Shown: in pieces, positions 16,604-25,763 of the stretch
Layout: each line of letters begins with the position of its first letter
Numbering within the stretch: the first letter of the stretch is position 1
NCBI GenBank assembly: GCA_001689445.1
Contig: LUJN01000002.1
Coordinates: forward strand, 1-60,379
Length of the DNA: 60,379 nt
Reading direction: 5' to 3'
From: Bacteroidales bacterium M3
GTDB lineage: Bacteria; Bacteroidota; Bacteroidia; Bacteroidales; Muribaculaceae
Program-made: the position numbers and the translations under genes
The notes under the pieces: model-generated
What the model was told of the DNA's origin: nothing
The model's database searches: none
Seen by the model: the letters and a program-made list of their open reading frames with translations, nothing else

Positions 16604-17668
16604 TTAGTAGAATTTCTTGATGCCCATGATCTCGCGGACGTCGGCGAGAGTCTTGGCGGCACGCTCGCGGGCACGCTCGGCACCCTGCTTGACGACTCGG
16701 CCTATGTAGGCGTCGTCGTTTTGTATCTCCATGATGCGTTCGCGGATGGGTAGGGTCACTTTCAGGATATCCTCGGCAAGCTGCTTCTTTAGGTCGCCAT
16801 AGCGTATCGAGCAGTCGGCATAGGCATCGCGGAACTGCTGCACGGTCTCGGGCGCGGAGGTAAGCTCCATGAGGGTAAAGAGGTTTTGCACAGGCTCGCT
16901 GACAGGCGAATTGGGTGTCTTGGGCCCTTCGTCGGTCACGGCGCGCATCACCTTCTTGCGTAGCGTCTTCTCGTCGTCGATGAGATAGATGCAATTGCCC
17001 TCGCTCTTGCCCATCTTGCCTGATCCGTCGAGTCCCGGCACTTTTACAGGCGCGCCGCCGAAGTCGAAGTTGACAGGCTCGGGGAAATAGTCGACGCCGT
17101 AGACCGAGTTGAACCGTCGTGCAAACCGCCGTGTCAGCTCAAGGTGCTGTTCCTGGTCCTTGCCCACGGGCACTTTGTCGGCACGCTGTATCAGGATGTC
17201 GACAGCCATGAGGGTGGGGTAGGTGAGCAGTCCGGCGTTTACGCGCTTGTTGGTCTCGTTGCCGATTATCTGCCGCTCTATGTCGTCGTTGTCATCGGTG
17301 GCAGCTGTCTTTATGCCGAGAGCCTTACGGGCTTTGTCCTTGAATGAGGCGGTGCGCATCAGCTCGCCGATACCCACGTGCATGTTGAGCAGCAGGTACA
17401 TCTCCGCAATCTCGGGGACATCGCTCTGGACGAATATAGAGGCCTTCTCGGGGTCTACCCCTGCGGCAAGATATTCGGCAAGTATGCTTTTTACATTGGT
17501 GTGTAGCGTCTTGGGGTCAGGATGGGTGGTGAGTGCATGGAGGTCGGCGATGAAAAACAGGCAATCATAGTCGTCCTGCATTCTCACAAATTTGCTGAGG
17601 GCACCGTAGTAGTTGCCAAGGTGCAGGTTGCCCGTGGCGCGGATGCCGCTTAATACAGTCTCTTTCAT
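16604..17668 (-). CDS. trpS: Tryptophan--tRNA ligase
   Basis: Class I aminoacyl-tRNA synthetase that charges tRNA-Trp; the tRNA itself is at 883-955. From the ATG at 17668 it has 354 residues. The HIGH-type motif appears as GNLHLGNYYG and the KMSKS-type motif as KMGKSEGN. The start was chosen because MKETVLSGIRATG matches family N-termini; an upstream ATG adds a charged, unrelated stretch overlapping a minus-strand TACCTTTG box at 17703-17710. Confidence 0.95.
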   Translation of the reverse strand: MKETVLSGIRATGNLHLGNYYGALSKFVRMQDDYDCLFFIADLHALTTHPDPKTLHTNVKSILAEYLAAGVDPEKASIFVQSDVPEIAEMYLLLNMHVGIGELMRTASFKDKARKALGIKTAATDDNDDIERQIIGNETNKRVNAGLLTYPTLMAVDILIQRADKVPVGKDQEQHLELTRRFARRFNSVYGVDYFPEPVNFDFGGAPVKVPGLDGSGKMGKSEGNCIYLIDDEKTLRKKVMRAVTDEGPKTPNSPVSEPVQNLFTLMELTSAPETVQQFRDAYADCSIRYGDLKKQLAEDILKVTLPIRERIMEIQNDDAYIGRVVKQGAERARERAAKTLADVREIMGIKKFY

Positions 17669-17742
17669 TATATGGATGTTATGATATTTGCGTTTATATC
17701 TGCAAAGGTACGATTTAGGCGGCAAAAAGTGAGAGGATGCCG

Positions 17743-18552
17743 CTAAATTTTGATGGGGGTGGTGTGAGGCTCGGACGATAGCAGTGGGAGGATTGCCTGA
17801 TGCAATGCCGGATTGGAGGCCATCACCGACAGGTTGCGGTCATGGCGGAAGTGTGTGAGCCGTGCCCCGGCCTCGGCAATGATGATGCTGCCTGCGGCGA
17901 CATCCCATGCATGGAGGTTGAGTTCCCAATACGCATCGAGGTATCCGGCGGCTACATAACAGAGGTCGATGGCTGCCGAGCCGAGGCGGCGCATTCCGCG
18001 CACCAGCGGAAGCACACGCGCCACGTTGTCGAGATTGCAGTCGGGCGACGTGTCCTTGTCGACGGGGAAGCCCGTGGCTACGACCGCATGGCTGAGGCGG
18101 TCGGTGGATGAGGGATGTATCGGCGTGTCATTGAGATAGGCGCCGCACCCCTTGACGGCATGGAACATCTCGCGCAGGTAGGGGGCATAGACCACGCCAA
18201 GCAGCATTTCCCCCCGGTATTCCAATCCGATTGACACGGAAAACAGCGGCAATCCTGCCGAGAAGTTGGTGGTGCCGTCGAGCGGGTCGATAATCCATCG
18301 ATAGGGTGAGTCGTGACTGTCGGCCCCCGATTCCTCGGATAGGATGGAATGGGTGGGATATTTGGCGTGGATGCTGTCGATAATCAGTCTTTCGGCGGCT
18401 TTGTCAGCTGCTGTCACCACGTCGCTGTCATTGAGCTTAGCCCTTATGTCGAGGCGGTCGGAACGGAAATATCCGAGCTGTATCTCTCCTGCCGCCAGTG
18501 CCCATTGGCGGGCGTCGGCGAGCAGTGTCCGGGATGATATCGTGTCGGTCAT
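17743..18552 (-). CDS. Inositol monophosphatase family phosphatase
   Basis: The 269-residue protein carries the metal-binding motifs of the family: SEESG, DPLDGTTNF and WDVAAGSIIIAEAGA. Enzymes of this fold dephosphorylate inositol phosphates or 3'-phosphoadenosine 5'-phosphate; which substrate applies here cannot be decided from sequence alone. It lies 16 nt downstream of an Lrp-type regulator on the same strand and is probably co-transcribed with it. Confidence 0.88.
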   Translation of the reverse strand: MTDTISSRTLLADARQWALAAGEIQLGYFRSDRLDIRAKLNDSDVVTAADKAAERLIIDSIHAKYPTHSILSEESGADSHDSPYRWIIDPLDGTTNFSAGLPLFSVSIGLEYRGEMLLGVVYAPYLREMFHAVKGCGAYLNDTPIHPSSTDRLSHAVVATGFPVDKDTSPDCNLDNVARVLPLVRGMRRLGSAAIDLCYVAAGYLDAYWELNLHAWDVAAGSIIIAEAGARLTHFRHDRNLSVMASNPALHQAILPLLSSEPHTTPIKI

Positions 18553-18568
18553 CGTATGCGTATATTGG

Positions 18569-19039
18569 TCAGTCGCGCTTCTCCTCGATGGGTATCTGCC
18601 GCTTGAAGACCTCCTTGAACGATATCAGCGACTCCGTGCGGGCCAGCCCGAGCTTCTGGAGCTGCTCGTGGATGATGTGCAGCAGATGGTCATTGTTGCG
18701 GGCATACAGCTTTATAAACATGTCGTATTGCCCGGTGGTGAAGTAGCACTCCACCACCTCGGGTATCTTTTTCAGCTCCTCGACAACATGGTCAAAGTTT
18801 GACGGGTCTCTCAGGAAAAAACCGATATAGGCACACGTGTCATATCCCACCGAAGCGGGATTGATGCGTGCCTCCGAACCTTGTATCACGCCGGTCTGTG
18901 TCAGCTTCTGTATGCGTTGGTGGATGGCTGCTCCAGAGACATTACATTCACGGGCTATTTCAAGAAACGGCTTGCGGGCATTTTTTGACAATGTACGCAA
19001 TATCTTGTAGTCTAAGGTGTCTAATTGTGGTTGTGCCAT
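18569..19039 (-). CDS. Lrp/AsnC family transcriptional regulator
   Basis: The 156-residue protein has an N-terminal winged helix-turn-helix (LDYKILRTLSKNARKPFLEIARECNVSGAAIHQRI) and a C-terminal RAM ligand-binding domain (YDTCAYIGFFL ... TGQYDMFIKLYARNNDHL). Such regulators usually sense amino acids and often control themselves. A minus-strand TAATTTTG box is seen at 19059-19066 just upstream. The intergenic region to the divergent GNAT gene is only about 110 nt, so it could regulate both. Confidence 0.9.
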   Translation of the reverse strand: MAQPQLDTLDYKILRTLSKNARKPFLEIARECNVSGAAIHQRIQKLTQTGVIQGSEARINPASVGYDTCAYIGFFLRDPSNFDHVVEELKKIPEVVECYFTTGQYDMFIKLYARNNDHLLHIIHEQLQKLGLARTESLISFKEVFKRQIPIEEKRD

Positions 19040-19152
19040 TATTGTCGTATTTATGAAACAAAATTAAGAAAAAAGAGATGAAATATGAAAAAAATCCTAT
19101 AATTTCATCTGATTTTGGCGTCATTTGTGATTAATGATTAGTTTTGCAGACT

Positions 19153-19728
19153 ATGAGAATGACAGATAGTATGATTGGGACAAATACGGGCAAGCCCTTG
19201 ATGTTGCGTCGCATGGAACGCCGCGACGAGCCGCTTCTGCAAGCGCTTTATGAAAGCTCTTTTCCCCCGGCCGAGCGTCGTCCGTGGAATGATGTGGTGG
19301 CGCTGCATGACGGTGACGGGCGTTTTGAGGTGCATGTCCTTGATGTCGGCGGCGATGTGGCGGGGATGCTCACCGAGTGGCGTTTTGACACGCTGAGGTA
19401 TGTGGAGCATTTTGCCGTGTTCCCCTCTATGCGGGGGGGCGGTGTCGGCGCACGGTCAATCGGGATGCTCCTTGGTGCCGACACACGTCCTGTCGTGCTT
19501 GAGGTGGAGCTGCCCGAGGGTGGCGCGGATGACATGACACGTCGCCGCGTGAGGTTTTACGAGCGATGCGGTTTCGTGTCGTTTCCGGCATTCAGTTATA
19601 TCCAGCCCCCGTATAGCCCGGGATTGCCGTCGTTGGAGCTGATGCTCATGGCTTCCTCTGAGGCGGTAGACCTTGAAGATGCTACCCGCCTGTTGCACAC
19701 GCATGTCTATGGCGTGGATTGCCGGTAA
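19153..19728 (+). CDS. GNAT family N-acetyltransferase
   Basis: The acetyl-CoA-binding motif A is visible (EHFAVFPSMRGGGVGARSIGMLL), with a later FYERCGFVSFP segment typical of GNAT C-termini. The substrate is unknown. The start is uncertain: the first possible start (a TTG at 19144) lies within a TAGTTTTG promoter box at 19139-19146, so translation must begin later, at 19153, 19171 or 19201. It is divergent from the Lrp-type regulator. Confidence 0.8.
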   Translation: MRMTDSMIGTNTGKPLMLRRMERRDEPLLQALYESSFPPAERRPWNDVVALHDGDGRFEVHVLDVGGDVAGMLTEWRFDTLRYVEHFAVFPSMRGGGVGARSIGMLLGADTRPVVLEVELPEGGADDMTRRRVRFYERCGFVSFPAFSYIQPPYSPGLPSLELMLMASSEAVDLEDATRLLHTHVYGVDCR

Positions 19729-19772
19729 AGAGAAATGGATGACAGATATGCCGCAATAATGATACTTAAAAG

Positions 19773-19803
19773 TTGTAAATAAAAGAAAAAAGAGCTATAT
19801 TTG
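19773..19803 (+). promoter_or_regulatory. Promoter for the zinc-type ABC transporter genes
   Basis: TTG at 19773, a 20-nt spacer, and TATATTTG at 19796-19803 fit the Bacteroidetes promoter consensus. The start codon is about 28 nt downstream. No obvious Zur-type palindrome was recognised here. Confidence 0.6.
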
Positions 19804-19831
19804 CATCATCGGAATAGAAACACACTCTCAG

Positions 19832-20704
19832 ATGAAACGTACCATTATAAATATATTGCTCATGGCGGTTGTGGCCGCAGTGGTCGTGTGCGTGGCCGCG
19901 TGCGGGCAGAAACGTGCCGACAAGCCCGTGGTCACGGTGAGCATACCTCCGCAGAAATATCTCCTTGAGAAGATTACTGGCGACAAGGTGGATATAAAGT
20001 GTCTTCTGTCGAGCGGCGCCAACCCCGAGAGCTATGAGCCGAGCATGTCCCATCTCGTCAATCTCGGCAAGAGCGAGGCTTATTTCTGCATCGGCAATAT
20101 CGGGTTTGAGACGGCCATCGTCGACAAGGTGAGGGCCAACAATCCCCGTATAAAGATATTCAACAACTCCGACGGCATACCGCTCATCGTCGGCACTCAC
20201 GGGCATGGCGCCGGAAATGCGGCAGAGGTCGATCCCCATACATGGAGTTCGGTGAAGAACGCCAAGGTGATAGCCTCCAACATGTATCGCGCCATGATGG
20301 ATATGGATCCCGGCAACGGGGAGTACTACACTGCCAATTACAACCGGCTCGCCGTCTCTCTCGACAGCCTTGATGCACGCATCGCGGCGATGTTGGCCCC
20401 GCATCGCGGGGCGGCGTTTGTAGTATGGCATCCGTCGTTGAGCTACTTTGCGCGCGACTATGGGTTGGAGCAGATAGCCATCGGCTCCGAGAGCAAGGAG
20501 TCGTCGGTGAGGTCGATGCAGGCACGCATTGACGAGGCGATAAGCGACAGCGCACAGGTGTTTTTCTTTCAGAAGGAGTTTGACACGCGTCAGGCTCAGG
20601 TTGTCAACGAGCAACTTGGGGCAGAGATGGTGACAATCAATCCGCTCGACTACAAGTGGCGCGACGAGATGCTGATAATAGCTGATGCCATAGCTTCAAA
20701 ATAG
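19832..20704 (+). CDS. Metal ABC transporter substrate-binding lipoprotein (ZnuA-like)
   Basis: A lipoprotein signal (MKRTIINILLMAVVAAVVVC...AACG) is followed by a cluster A-1/A9-type metal-binding fold of 290 residues. Likely metal-binding histidines include H in GTHGHG and in DPHTW, with WHPSLSYFARDY later. The histidine-rich loop typical of many ZnuA proteins is short. It is 6 nt upstream of an ATP-binding subunit gene. Zinc is the most likely substrate, but manganese cannot be excluded. Confidence 0.85.
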   Translation: MKRTIINILLMAVVAAVVVCVAACGQKRADKPVVTVSIPPQKYLLEKITGDKVDIKCLLSSGANPESYEPSMSHLVNLGKSEAYFCIGNIGFETAIVDKVRANNPRIKIFNNSDGIPLIVGTHGHGAGNAAEVDPHTWSSVKNAKVIASNMYRAMMDMDPGNGEYYTANYNRLAVSLDSLDARIAAMLAPHRGAAFVVWHPSLSYFARDYGLEQIAIGSESKESSVRSMQARIDEAISDSAQVFFFQKEFDTRQAQVVNEQLGAEMVTINPLDYKWRDEMLIIADAIASK

Positions 20705-20710
20705 GCTGTC

Positions 20711-21400
20711 ATGGAGGAATCCGGTAATGCAATCATTGAGCTTGACCACCTGTCGGTGGCCTATGACGGCAAGGTGATACTTGACGACATATGTTTTGGA
20801 GTCGCCGATGGGGATTTCATAGCCATCACAGGTCCAAACGGTGGAGGAAAGACCACCATGCTCCGTGCGATACTGCGTCTTTTGCGTCCGACACGCGGAC
20901 GTGTCATATACCGTCGTGGTGGGGTGGAGGTCAAGACATTGCCTATAGGGTATCTCCCGCAGAAGAATATGATTGACAGCCATTTTCCCATCTCGGTAGA
21001 GGAGGTTGTCGCTTCGGGGCTGTTGTCGTCGATCGGTATGTCCAAGGATGAGCGCATGGCACGTGTCGCTGAGACGGTGGAGCTTGTGGGGCTTACCGAC
21101 TATTCGCGTGCTCCGATAGGCAGCCTCTCAGGAGGACAGCTACAGCGTGCGCTGCTTGGCCGGGCCATTATCTCGCGGCCGTCGGTGCTCGTGCTCGACG
21201 AGCCGTTGAGCTATGTAGACAAGCGTTTTGAACACCATATATACGATATAGTCGCCGACCTGTCGCGGCACACCACCATACTCCTTGTCTCACACGAGAT
21301 GACAGCCATAGCCGGGATGGCCACGAGGCACATCATTATCGACCGTAGCCTGCATGAGTGTCATTCACGGCACCATTTCATGACATCATGCGGCGAGTAG
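20711..21400 (+). CDS. Metal ABC transporter ATP-binding protein (ZnuC-like)
   Basis: The 229-residue ATPase shows the Walker A motif (GPNGGGKTT), the signature (LSGGQLQRALLGRAI), Walker B (VLVLDEP) and the switch histidine (LLVSHE). The sequence around SVEEVVASGL is characteristic of metal-type (ZnuC/MntB) ATPases. It follows the binding-protein gene directly. No membrane permease gene follows; the next gene is an LRR protein, so the transporter is incomplete at this locus. Confidence 0.88.
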   Translation: MEESGNAIIELDHLSVAYDGKVILDDICFGVADGDFIAITGPNGGGKTTMLRAILRLLRPTRGRVIYRRGGVEVKTLPIGYLPQKNMIDSHFPISVEEVVASGLLSSIGMSKDERMARVAETVELVGLTDYSRAPIGSLSGGQLQRALLGRAIISRPSVLVLDEPLSYVDKRFEHHIYDIVADLSRHTTILLVSHEMTAIAGMATRHIIIDRSLHECHSRHHFMTSCGE

Positions 21401-21492
21401 ACCGTTTGTAGACCGTTCTTTTTAGGCGTGTTAGCGAGCGTTACGTATTTTTGCAGGGATATCTTAGTACGTAACTATCAATAATCAATCTG

Positions 21493-23262
21493 ATGAAATT
21501 CAACAAACAAATCATTCTGCTGCTGGCTTTGGCCGGCAGTCTCGACGCATTTTCCTATGACTTCGCCAAGAGCGGTATCTATTATGATATCGTGTCGGAG
21601 GAGAAGCAGACCGTCGAGGTGGCATCAAACGGCAACAATACCTACAGCGGCAAGGTGTCAATAAAAGGCACTGTGGAGTATGACGGCAAGAGTTATGCTG
21701 TCGTCGGCGTCGGTAAGTCGGCATTCAGCGGCAGCGACCGCCTGTCGGCTGTCACTTTGCCTTCGACACTGACTTATATTGCCGACGAGGCTTTTTACCG
21801 TTGCAAATCTCTTGTCGGTGTCATTATCCCGGAGTGGGTGACATCTATCGGCGCGTCGGCCTTTGACGGGTGTGCGTCGATTGAGTCAATAATACTGCCC
21901 GATAAGGTAAGTGAGCTTGGCAAGAATACATTCGCGCGATGTGCCGCGTTGAAGTCGGCGACTCTTTCACCCGCTATCGCCAATGTGCCTGAAGGTGCCT
22001 TTTATGGATGTACGGCCCTTGAGGATATAAATATTCCTGAGGGGGTGCAGACGTTTGGACGACAGGCATTCTCGTATTGTGAGGCATTGGCTGCAATCAC
22101 TTTCCCGTCGACGGTGACAGCCTTAGGGGACCATCTGTTCACTTCGTGCAAGAATTTGACTACCGTCAGCCTGTCCGAGAACTTGGCTGAGTTGCCTTCC
22201 TATTGTTTTGCATGGTGTGGGTCATTGAAAAATATAGAGCTTCCAGCAGGATTGACTGCGATATCCGACCATGCGTTTACCGATTGCGAGATGCTGGAGC
22301 GAATCTCACTTCCGAAGGGAGTGAAGGCGATTCCTGACGATGTGTTCGGTGGCTGCAGCAGCCTTTCTGAAGTTGTCATGGGAGATGTGGAGAGTATAGG
22401 CAGTATGGCGTTCTATGAATGTAAGAGCCTGACATCCATCGAGCTGCCGGAAACATTGAAAAGTATCGGGACATTGGCATTCTATGACTGTAGGCTGACG
22501 TCGCTCACTCTGCCCTCCTCGCTTATGGAGGTCGGCTACAGCGCGTTTGACAAGTGTTACCTTATAGCGGATATTACAATCGACGCGTCGTCGGAGAAGG
22601 TTGTATTCGGCTGTAATCCCTCCAACGCGGGGCAATTTGTGAGATTTGACACTTCATATCTGGAGAGGATAGTGCTCGGGCGTGATATTTCATATTATAA
22701 GGATGAGATATCGACCAACTATTCCCCATTCCGGGATGCAAGCGGTCATCTCAAGGAGGTTGTTGTCGGCGAGGATGTGACCGATGCGGCAGTATTATGT
22801 CTCAATAATAAGGCAGCTCTTGAGTGTGTGACGTTTGGCAGCGGGTTGACTTATATCCCCGCGATGAACAAGTGTGAGGCTCTCAAGACTATAGAGCTTA
22901 AAAGCTCAATGCCGCAAATGGCCTCGGAGTTTACCGACGCACAGTATGCCTCGGTGATGCTGTACGTGCCGCAGGGTACTCGTCAATATTATGCCAAGGC
23001 TCCGATTTGGGGCAAGTTTGCCAACATTGTCGAGAAGGAGTTGTCGCTTGCCCCATCGCTTGGGGATAATGGCGTATCGGTCAACGCCGGAAATGGTGCG
23101 TTATATGTCAGCGGTGCTGACGGGCAGCCGGTCGCCGTTTACTCCGCTACTACAGGGCAGAATGTCTATATGACAGCCTCATATGATGGATCTTCAATCA
23201 GCCTCGCCTCAGGCGTATATATCGTCAAGGTCGCCGACCGAGCCGTCAAGGTGACTCTATAA
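21493..23262 (+). CDS. BspA-type leucine-rich-repeat secreted protein
   Basis: A signal peptide (MKFNKQIILLLALAGSLDAFS) precedes about ten LRR_5/BspA-like repeats of roughly 23 residues with the pattern AFxxCxxLxxIxLPxxVxxIG, spanning about residues 75-360. The last 70 residues form a small beta domain ending in GVYIVKVADRAVKVTL, resembling C-terminal sorting or anchoring domains of Bacteroidetes secreted proteins. BspA-like proteins of this phylum are surface proteins, some binding host matrix; the role here is not known. A TATTTTTG box at 21446-21453 may be its promoter -7 element. Confidence 0.85.
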   Translation: MKFNKQIILLLALAGSLDAFSYDFAKSGIYYDIVSEEKQTVEVASNGNNTYSGKVSIKGTVEYDGKSYAVVGVGKSAFSGSDRLSAVTLPSTLTYIADEAFYRCKSLVGVIIPEWVTSIGASAFDGCASIESIILPDKVSELGKNTFARCAALKSATLSPAIANVPEGAFYGCTALEDINIPEGVQTFGRQAFSYCEALAAITFPSTVTALGDHLFTSCKNLTTVSLSENLAELPSYCFAWCGSLKNIELPAGLTAISDHAFTDCEMLERISLPKGVKAIPDDVFGGCSSLSEVVMGDVESIGSMAFYECKSLTSIELPETLKSIGTLAFYDCRLTSLTLPSSLMEVGYSAFDKCYLIADITIDASSEKVVFGCNPSNAGQFVRFDTSYLERIVLGRDISYYKDEISTNYSPFRDASGHLKEVVVGEDVTDAAVLCLNNKAALECVTFGSGLTYIPAMNKCEALKTIELKSSMPQMASEFTDAQYASVMLYVPQGTRQYYAKAPIWGKFANIVEKELSLAPSLGDNGVSVNAGNGALYVSGADGQPVAVYSATTGQNVYMTASYDGSSISLASGVYIVKVADRAVKVTL

Positions 23263-23322
23263 AACGACAAGGTAGCAGCCGCGACTGCTATTGGTCGCGG
23301 ACTCGCTGAATATATAATAAAG

Positions 23323-23354
23323 CGCGGGACAATCATTCAGATTGTCCCGCGTTT
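23323..23354. terminator. Bidirectional terminator
   Basis: A perfect 12-bp stem (CGCGGGACAATC against GATTGTCCCGCG) with loop ATTCA is followed by TTT on the plus side and flanked by A-rich sequence on the other. It lies between the convergent LRR and rubrerythrin genes and probably serves both. Confidence 0.8.
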
Positions 23355-23376
23355 GCATTGATGGGGAACCGATCTC

Positions 23377-23928
23377 TTATTTCTTGAAGAAGCGGTTGTA
23401 GAGACCCTGGAAGCCCTGGCCGTGACGAGCCTCGTCCTTGGCCATCTCGTGCACTGTGTCGTGGATTGCGTCGAGGTTAAGCTCCTTGGCGCGCTTTGCT
23501 ATGCGCATCTTGTCGGCATTGGCGCCTGCCTCGGCAGCCATACGCTTCTCAAGGTTGGTCTTGGTGTCCCACACGCAGTCGCCGAGGAGCTCGGCAAACT
23601 TTGCTGCGTGCTCTGCCTCCTCAAAGGCGTAACGCTTGAAAGCCTCTGCCACTTCGGGATAGCCCTCGCGGTCGGCCTGGCGCGACATGGCAAGGTACAT
23701 GCCCACCTCGCTGCACTCGCCGTTGAAGTGTGCCAGGAGGTCCTTTATCATCTCGTCATCGCAACCCTTGGCCACGCCGATCTCATGCTCGGTCACAAAA
23801 GCCAGTTCGGCAGTCTCGTCGAGTTCCTTGAACTTGCTGCGGGGTGCGCCGCAGAGGGGGCATTTTTCGGGAGCCTCTTCACCTTCGTGTACATAACCGC
23901 ATACGGTGCAAATGAATTTCTTCTTCAT
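23377..23928 (-). CDS. Reverse rubrerythrin family protein
   Basis: The rubredoxin-like FeS4 domain is at the N-terminus (CTVCGYVHEGEEAPEKCPLC), followed by a ferritin-like diiron domain with the expected glutamates (NGECSEVGMYLAMS, FEEAEHAAKFAELLGD, MAKDEARHGQGF). The domain order is the reverse of classical rubrerythrin. Such proteins reduce peroxide or oxygen at the expense of NADH through partner proteins in anaerobes. A Fur-family regulator lies 56 nt upstream on the same strand, suggesting peroxide- or iron-dependent control. Confidence 0.92.
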   Translation of the reverse strand: MKKKFICTVCGYVHEGEEAPEKCPLCGAPRSKFKELDETAELAFVTEHEIGVAKGCDDEMIKDLLAHFNGECSEVGMYLAMSRQADREGYPEVAEAFKRYAFEEAEHAAKFAELLGDCVWDTKTNLEKRMAAEAGANADKMRIAKRAKELNLDAIHDTVHEMAKDEARHGQGFQGLYNRFFKK

Positions 23929-23984
23929 AATAAATTGGTTTTAGATAATTATACGTAAAAAAATAATTGAAACAATCTTTCGTG

Positions 23985-24422
23985 TCAGTCTTTTTGCTCG
24001 GAGTGTCGGGAACAGTCCCGGCATAATCCCCGATAGTTTACGCTCACCTGCTCTACGGCTACACCTGCACCTATATCAGTGCCTATGGATGTAGGGTCGA
24101 GGTCGATGTCGTACAATGTCCCGCAACGGCGGCACATGAAATGGGCATGTGGACGCGTGGCGTAGTCAAACCGTACATTCGTGCGGTCGATGTCAAGCGA
24201 CATAAGCGCGTTGTTCTCGACCAGTAGCCAAAGGGTGTTGTAGACGGTAGTGCGTGAGAGCGTCGGCATATCCCCCACAAGGGCCAGATGGATATCATCG
24301 GCAGTGGGATGGCCATGGTGCTCGACCATATACCGCATTATGGCGATACGTTGCGCCGATGGCTTCACGCCATGGTCGCGCAGATAGTCGGTCAAAGATA
24401 CGGTATCGGGAGTCATACACAC
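23985..24422 (-). CDS. Fur family transcriptional regulator (PerR/Fur-like)
   Basis: The 145-residue protein has the N-terminal winged helix (VKPSAQRIAIMRYMVEHHGHPTADDIH ... TLSRTTVYNTLWLL) and C-terminal zinc-binding cysteines (CRRCG and CRDC). A second in-frame ATG at 24416 is also possible. Its position next to reverse rubrerythrin favours a PerR-like role, but the Fur/PerR/Zur choice cannot be made by eye. An inverted repeat overlaps its own promoter, pointing to autoregulation. Confidence 0.88.
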   Translation of the reverse strand: MCMTPDTVSLTDYLRDHGVKPSAQRIAIMRYMVEHHGHPTADDIHLALVGDMPTLSRTTVYNTLWLLVENNALMSLDIDRTNVRFDYATRPHAHFMCRRCGTLYDIDLDPTSIGTDIGAGVAVEQVSVNYRGLCRDCSRHSEQKD

Positions 24423-24426
24423 TTAA

Positions 24427-24470
24427 TTTGTATTGAGTACAAAGTTATAATAAATACAATATAAATGCAA
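24427..24470 (-). promoter_or_regulatory. Promoter and candidate operator of the Fur-family gene
   Basis: On the minus strand a TTG (24468-24470), a 20-nt spacer and TAACTTTG (24447-24440) form a Bacteroidetes promoter. A perfect 6-5-6 inverted repeat TTTGTATTGAGTACAAA at 24427-24443 overlaps its -7 box and the start region. Such a position suits a repressor site, probably for the Fur-family protein itself; this is inference. Confidence 0.55.
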
Positions 24471-24558
24471 CTATTTAGTCGGGTAATTTTCCAAAAAAAA
24501 TGTTATATTTGCAGAAGTAAGTGATTGCCAATACATTTATGACTATACCACAGGAAGC

Positions 24559-25758
24559 ATGGATAAGCCTAAGGACGAAAAACTACGGGAGAAGAGGATA
24601 AACTTTTTTGCTACTCTCACGCTTGCGCTTATATGTTCGATATGGCTTTCGGCCGATATATCGACATTCGCTTTCATGAGTGCGCTTAATGTCTCATCTG
24701 ACTTCAAGGTCGGAGACTTCTACAACCGTGTCTCTGACCTTGCGACTGTGAGGCGTCAAAGCGACAAGGTGGTGATTGTCGACATCGGTAGTGGCGGACG
24801 GCGCGAGATTGCTGCCGCGCTTGATGAGGTTGCCTCTGCTGCCCCGGCGGCGGTCGGGGTGGACTTTGTGTTTCCATATACTTCCGATCCTGTCTCCGAC
24901 AGCCTGTTGGTGGCTGCCTTGGGCCGATGTCCCGGGCCGGTGCTTGCCCATGATATCGATATGGCCGACGGCAACGGTGAGATGGCATCGTTTTTTGTGG
25001 ATTCACATCCCGAATGGCGGTATGCCTCGACACGCCTTGTTGCCGAAAAGGCGGTTAATCTGATAAGGGAGTTGGCCGACAGTTTTCCCGGCCCGGGCGG
25101 CATGCGATTGCAGAGTTTTGCCACGTCGTTGGTCGCCCTCGGTGCCCCGGAGGCTTACCGCCACTATCGCGAGTCGGGTGGCGGGGCAAGGATGATAGAC
25201 TATCCGCGTCGCTCATTTTTAATAGTCAAGCCGGAGGAGATTGCCGGGATGCCCCATATGCTGCGTGACAAAATTGTGATATTGGGAGACACCACGGGAT
25301 TTGGCGATCTGCACCGTACGCCCGTGATGGATGAGATGCCCGGCGTGTTCATACATGCCTGTGCCGTGGCGACCGTTGTCGAGGGCTCATATCCACGTGA
25401 TGTCCCCGACTGGATGACATGGGTTCTTGGCGTGGCGTTATGTGCCTTTATAATGTGGATAAAGATTTTCCTGAAGGCTGATATTGCCGGGTTCCTGATG
25501 CGTGCCGCGCAGTTGCTGCTGGTCATTGTCATCGTATGGTTCGGTTGTTGGCTTTTTGAGCACACCGGGCTTATCCTTGACATAAAGAAACCGGTGCTGA
25601 TGATTCTGCTCGGATTGCTTGTGTATGACCTGTGGACAGGGTTGCCGGGGCTATATGGCCGGGTCAAGGCTTGGTTCCTGTCGCGGCGCAGGCCATCCAC
25701 AAAGATATCCGGCGGAGGCAGCCGCGATGATGAGAAATATAAACCAAACCTTCAATAA
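24559..25758 (+). CDS. CHASE2-domain membrane protein without output domain
   Basis: After a basic N-terminus and a membrane helix (residues ~17-38) comes an extracytoplasmic CHASE2-type sensor domain (VVIVDIGSGGRREIAAALDEVASAAPAAVGVDFVF ... DKIVILGDTTGFGDLHRTPV). Three membrane helices follow at about residues 284-304, 312-335 and 345-362, then a short basic tail. In other bacteria CHASE2 is joined to cyclase or kinase domains; here none is present. The gene is 5 nt upstream of a FecR-like secreted protein. A TATATTTG box lies at 24504-24511. Confidence 0.8.
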   Translation: MDKPKDEKLREKRINFFATLTLALICSIWLSADISTFAFMSALNVSSDFKVGDFYNRVSDLATVRRQSDKVVIVDIGSGGRREIAAALDEVASAAPAAVGVDFVFPYTSDPVSDSLLVAALGRCPGPVLAHDIDMADGNGEMASFFVDSHPEWRYASTRLVAEKAVNLIRELADSFPGPGGMRLQSFATSLVALGAPEAYRHYRESGGGARMIDYPRRSFLIVKPEEIAGMPHMLRDKIVILGDTTGFGDLHRTPVMDEMPGVFIHACAVATVVEGSYPRDVPDWMTWVLGVALCAFIMWIKIFLKADIAGFLMRAAQLLLVIVIVWFGCWLFEHTGLILDIKKPVLMILLGLLVYDLWTGLPGLYGRVKAWFLSRRRPSTKISGGGSRDDEKYKPNLQ

Positions 25759-25763
25759 AAAAT

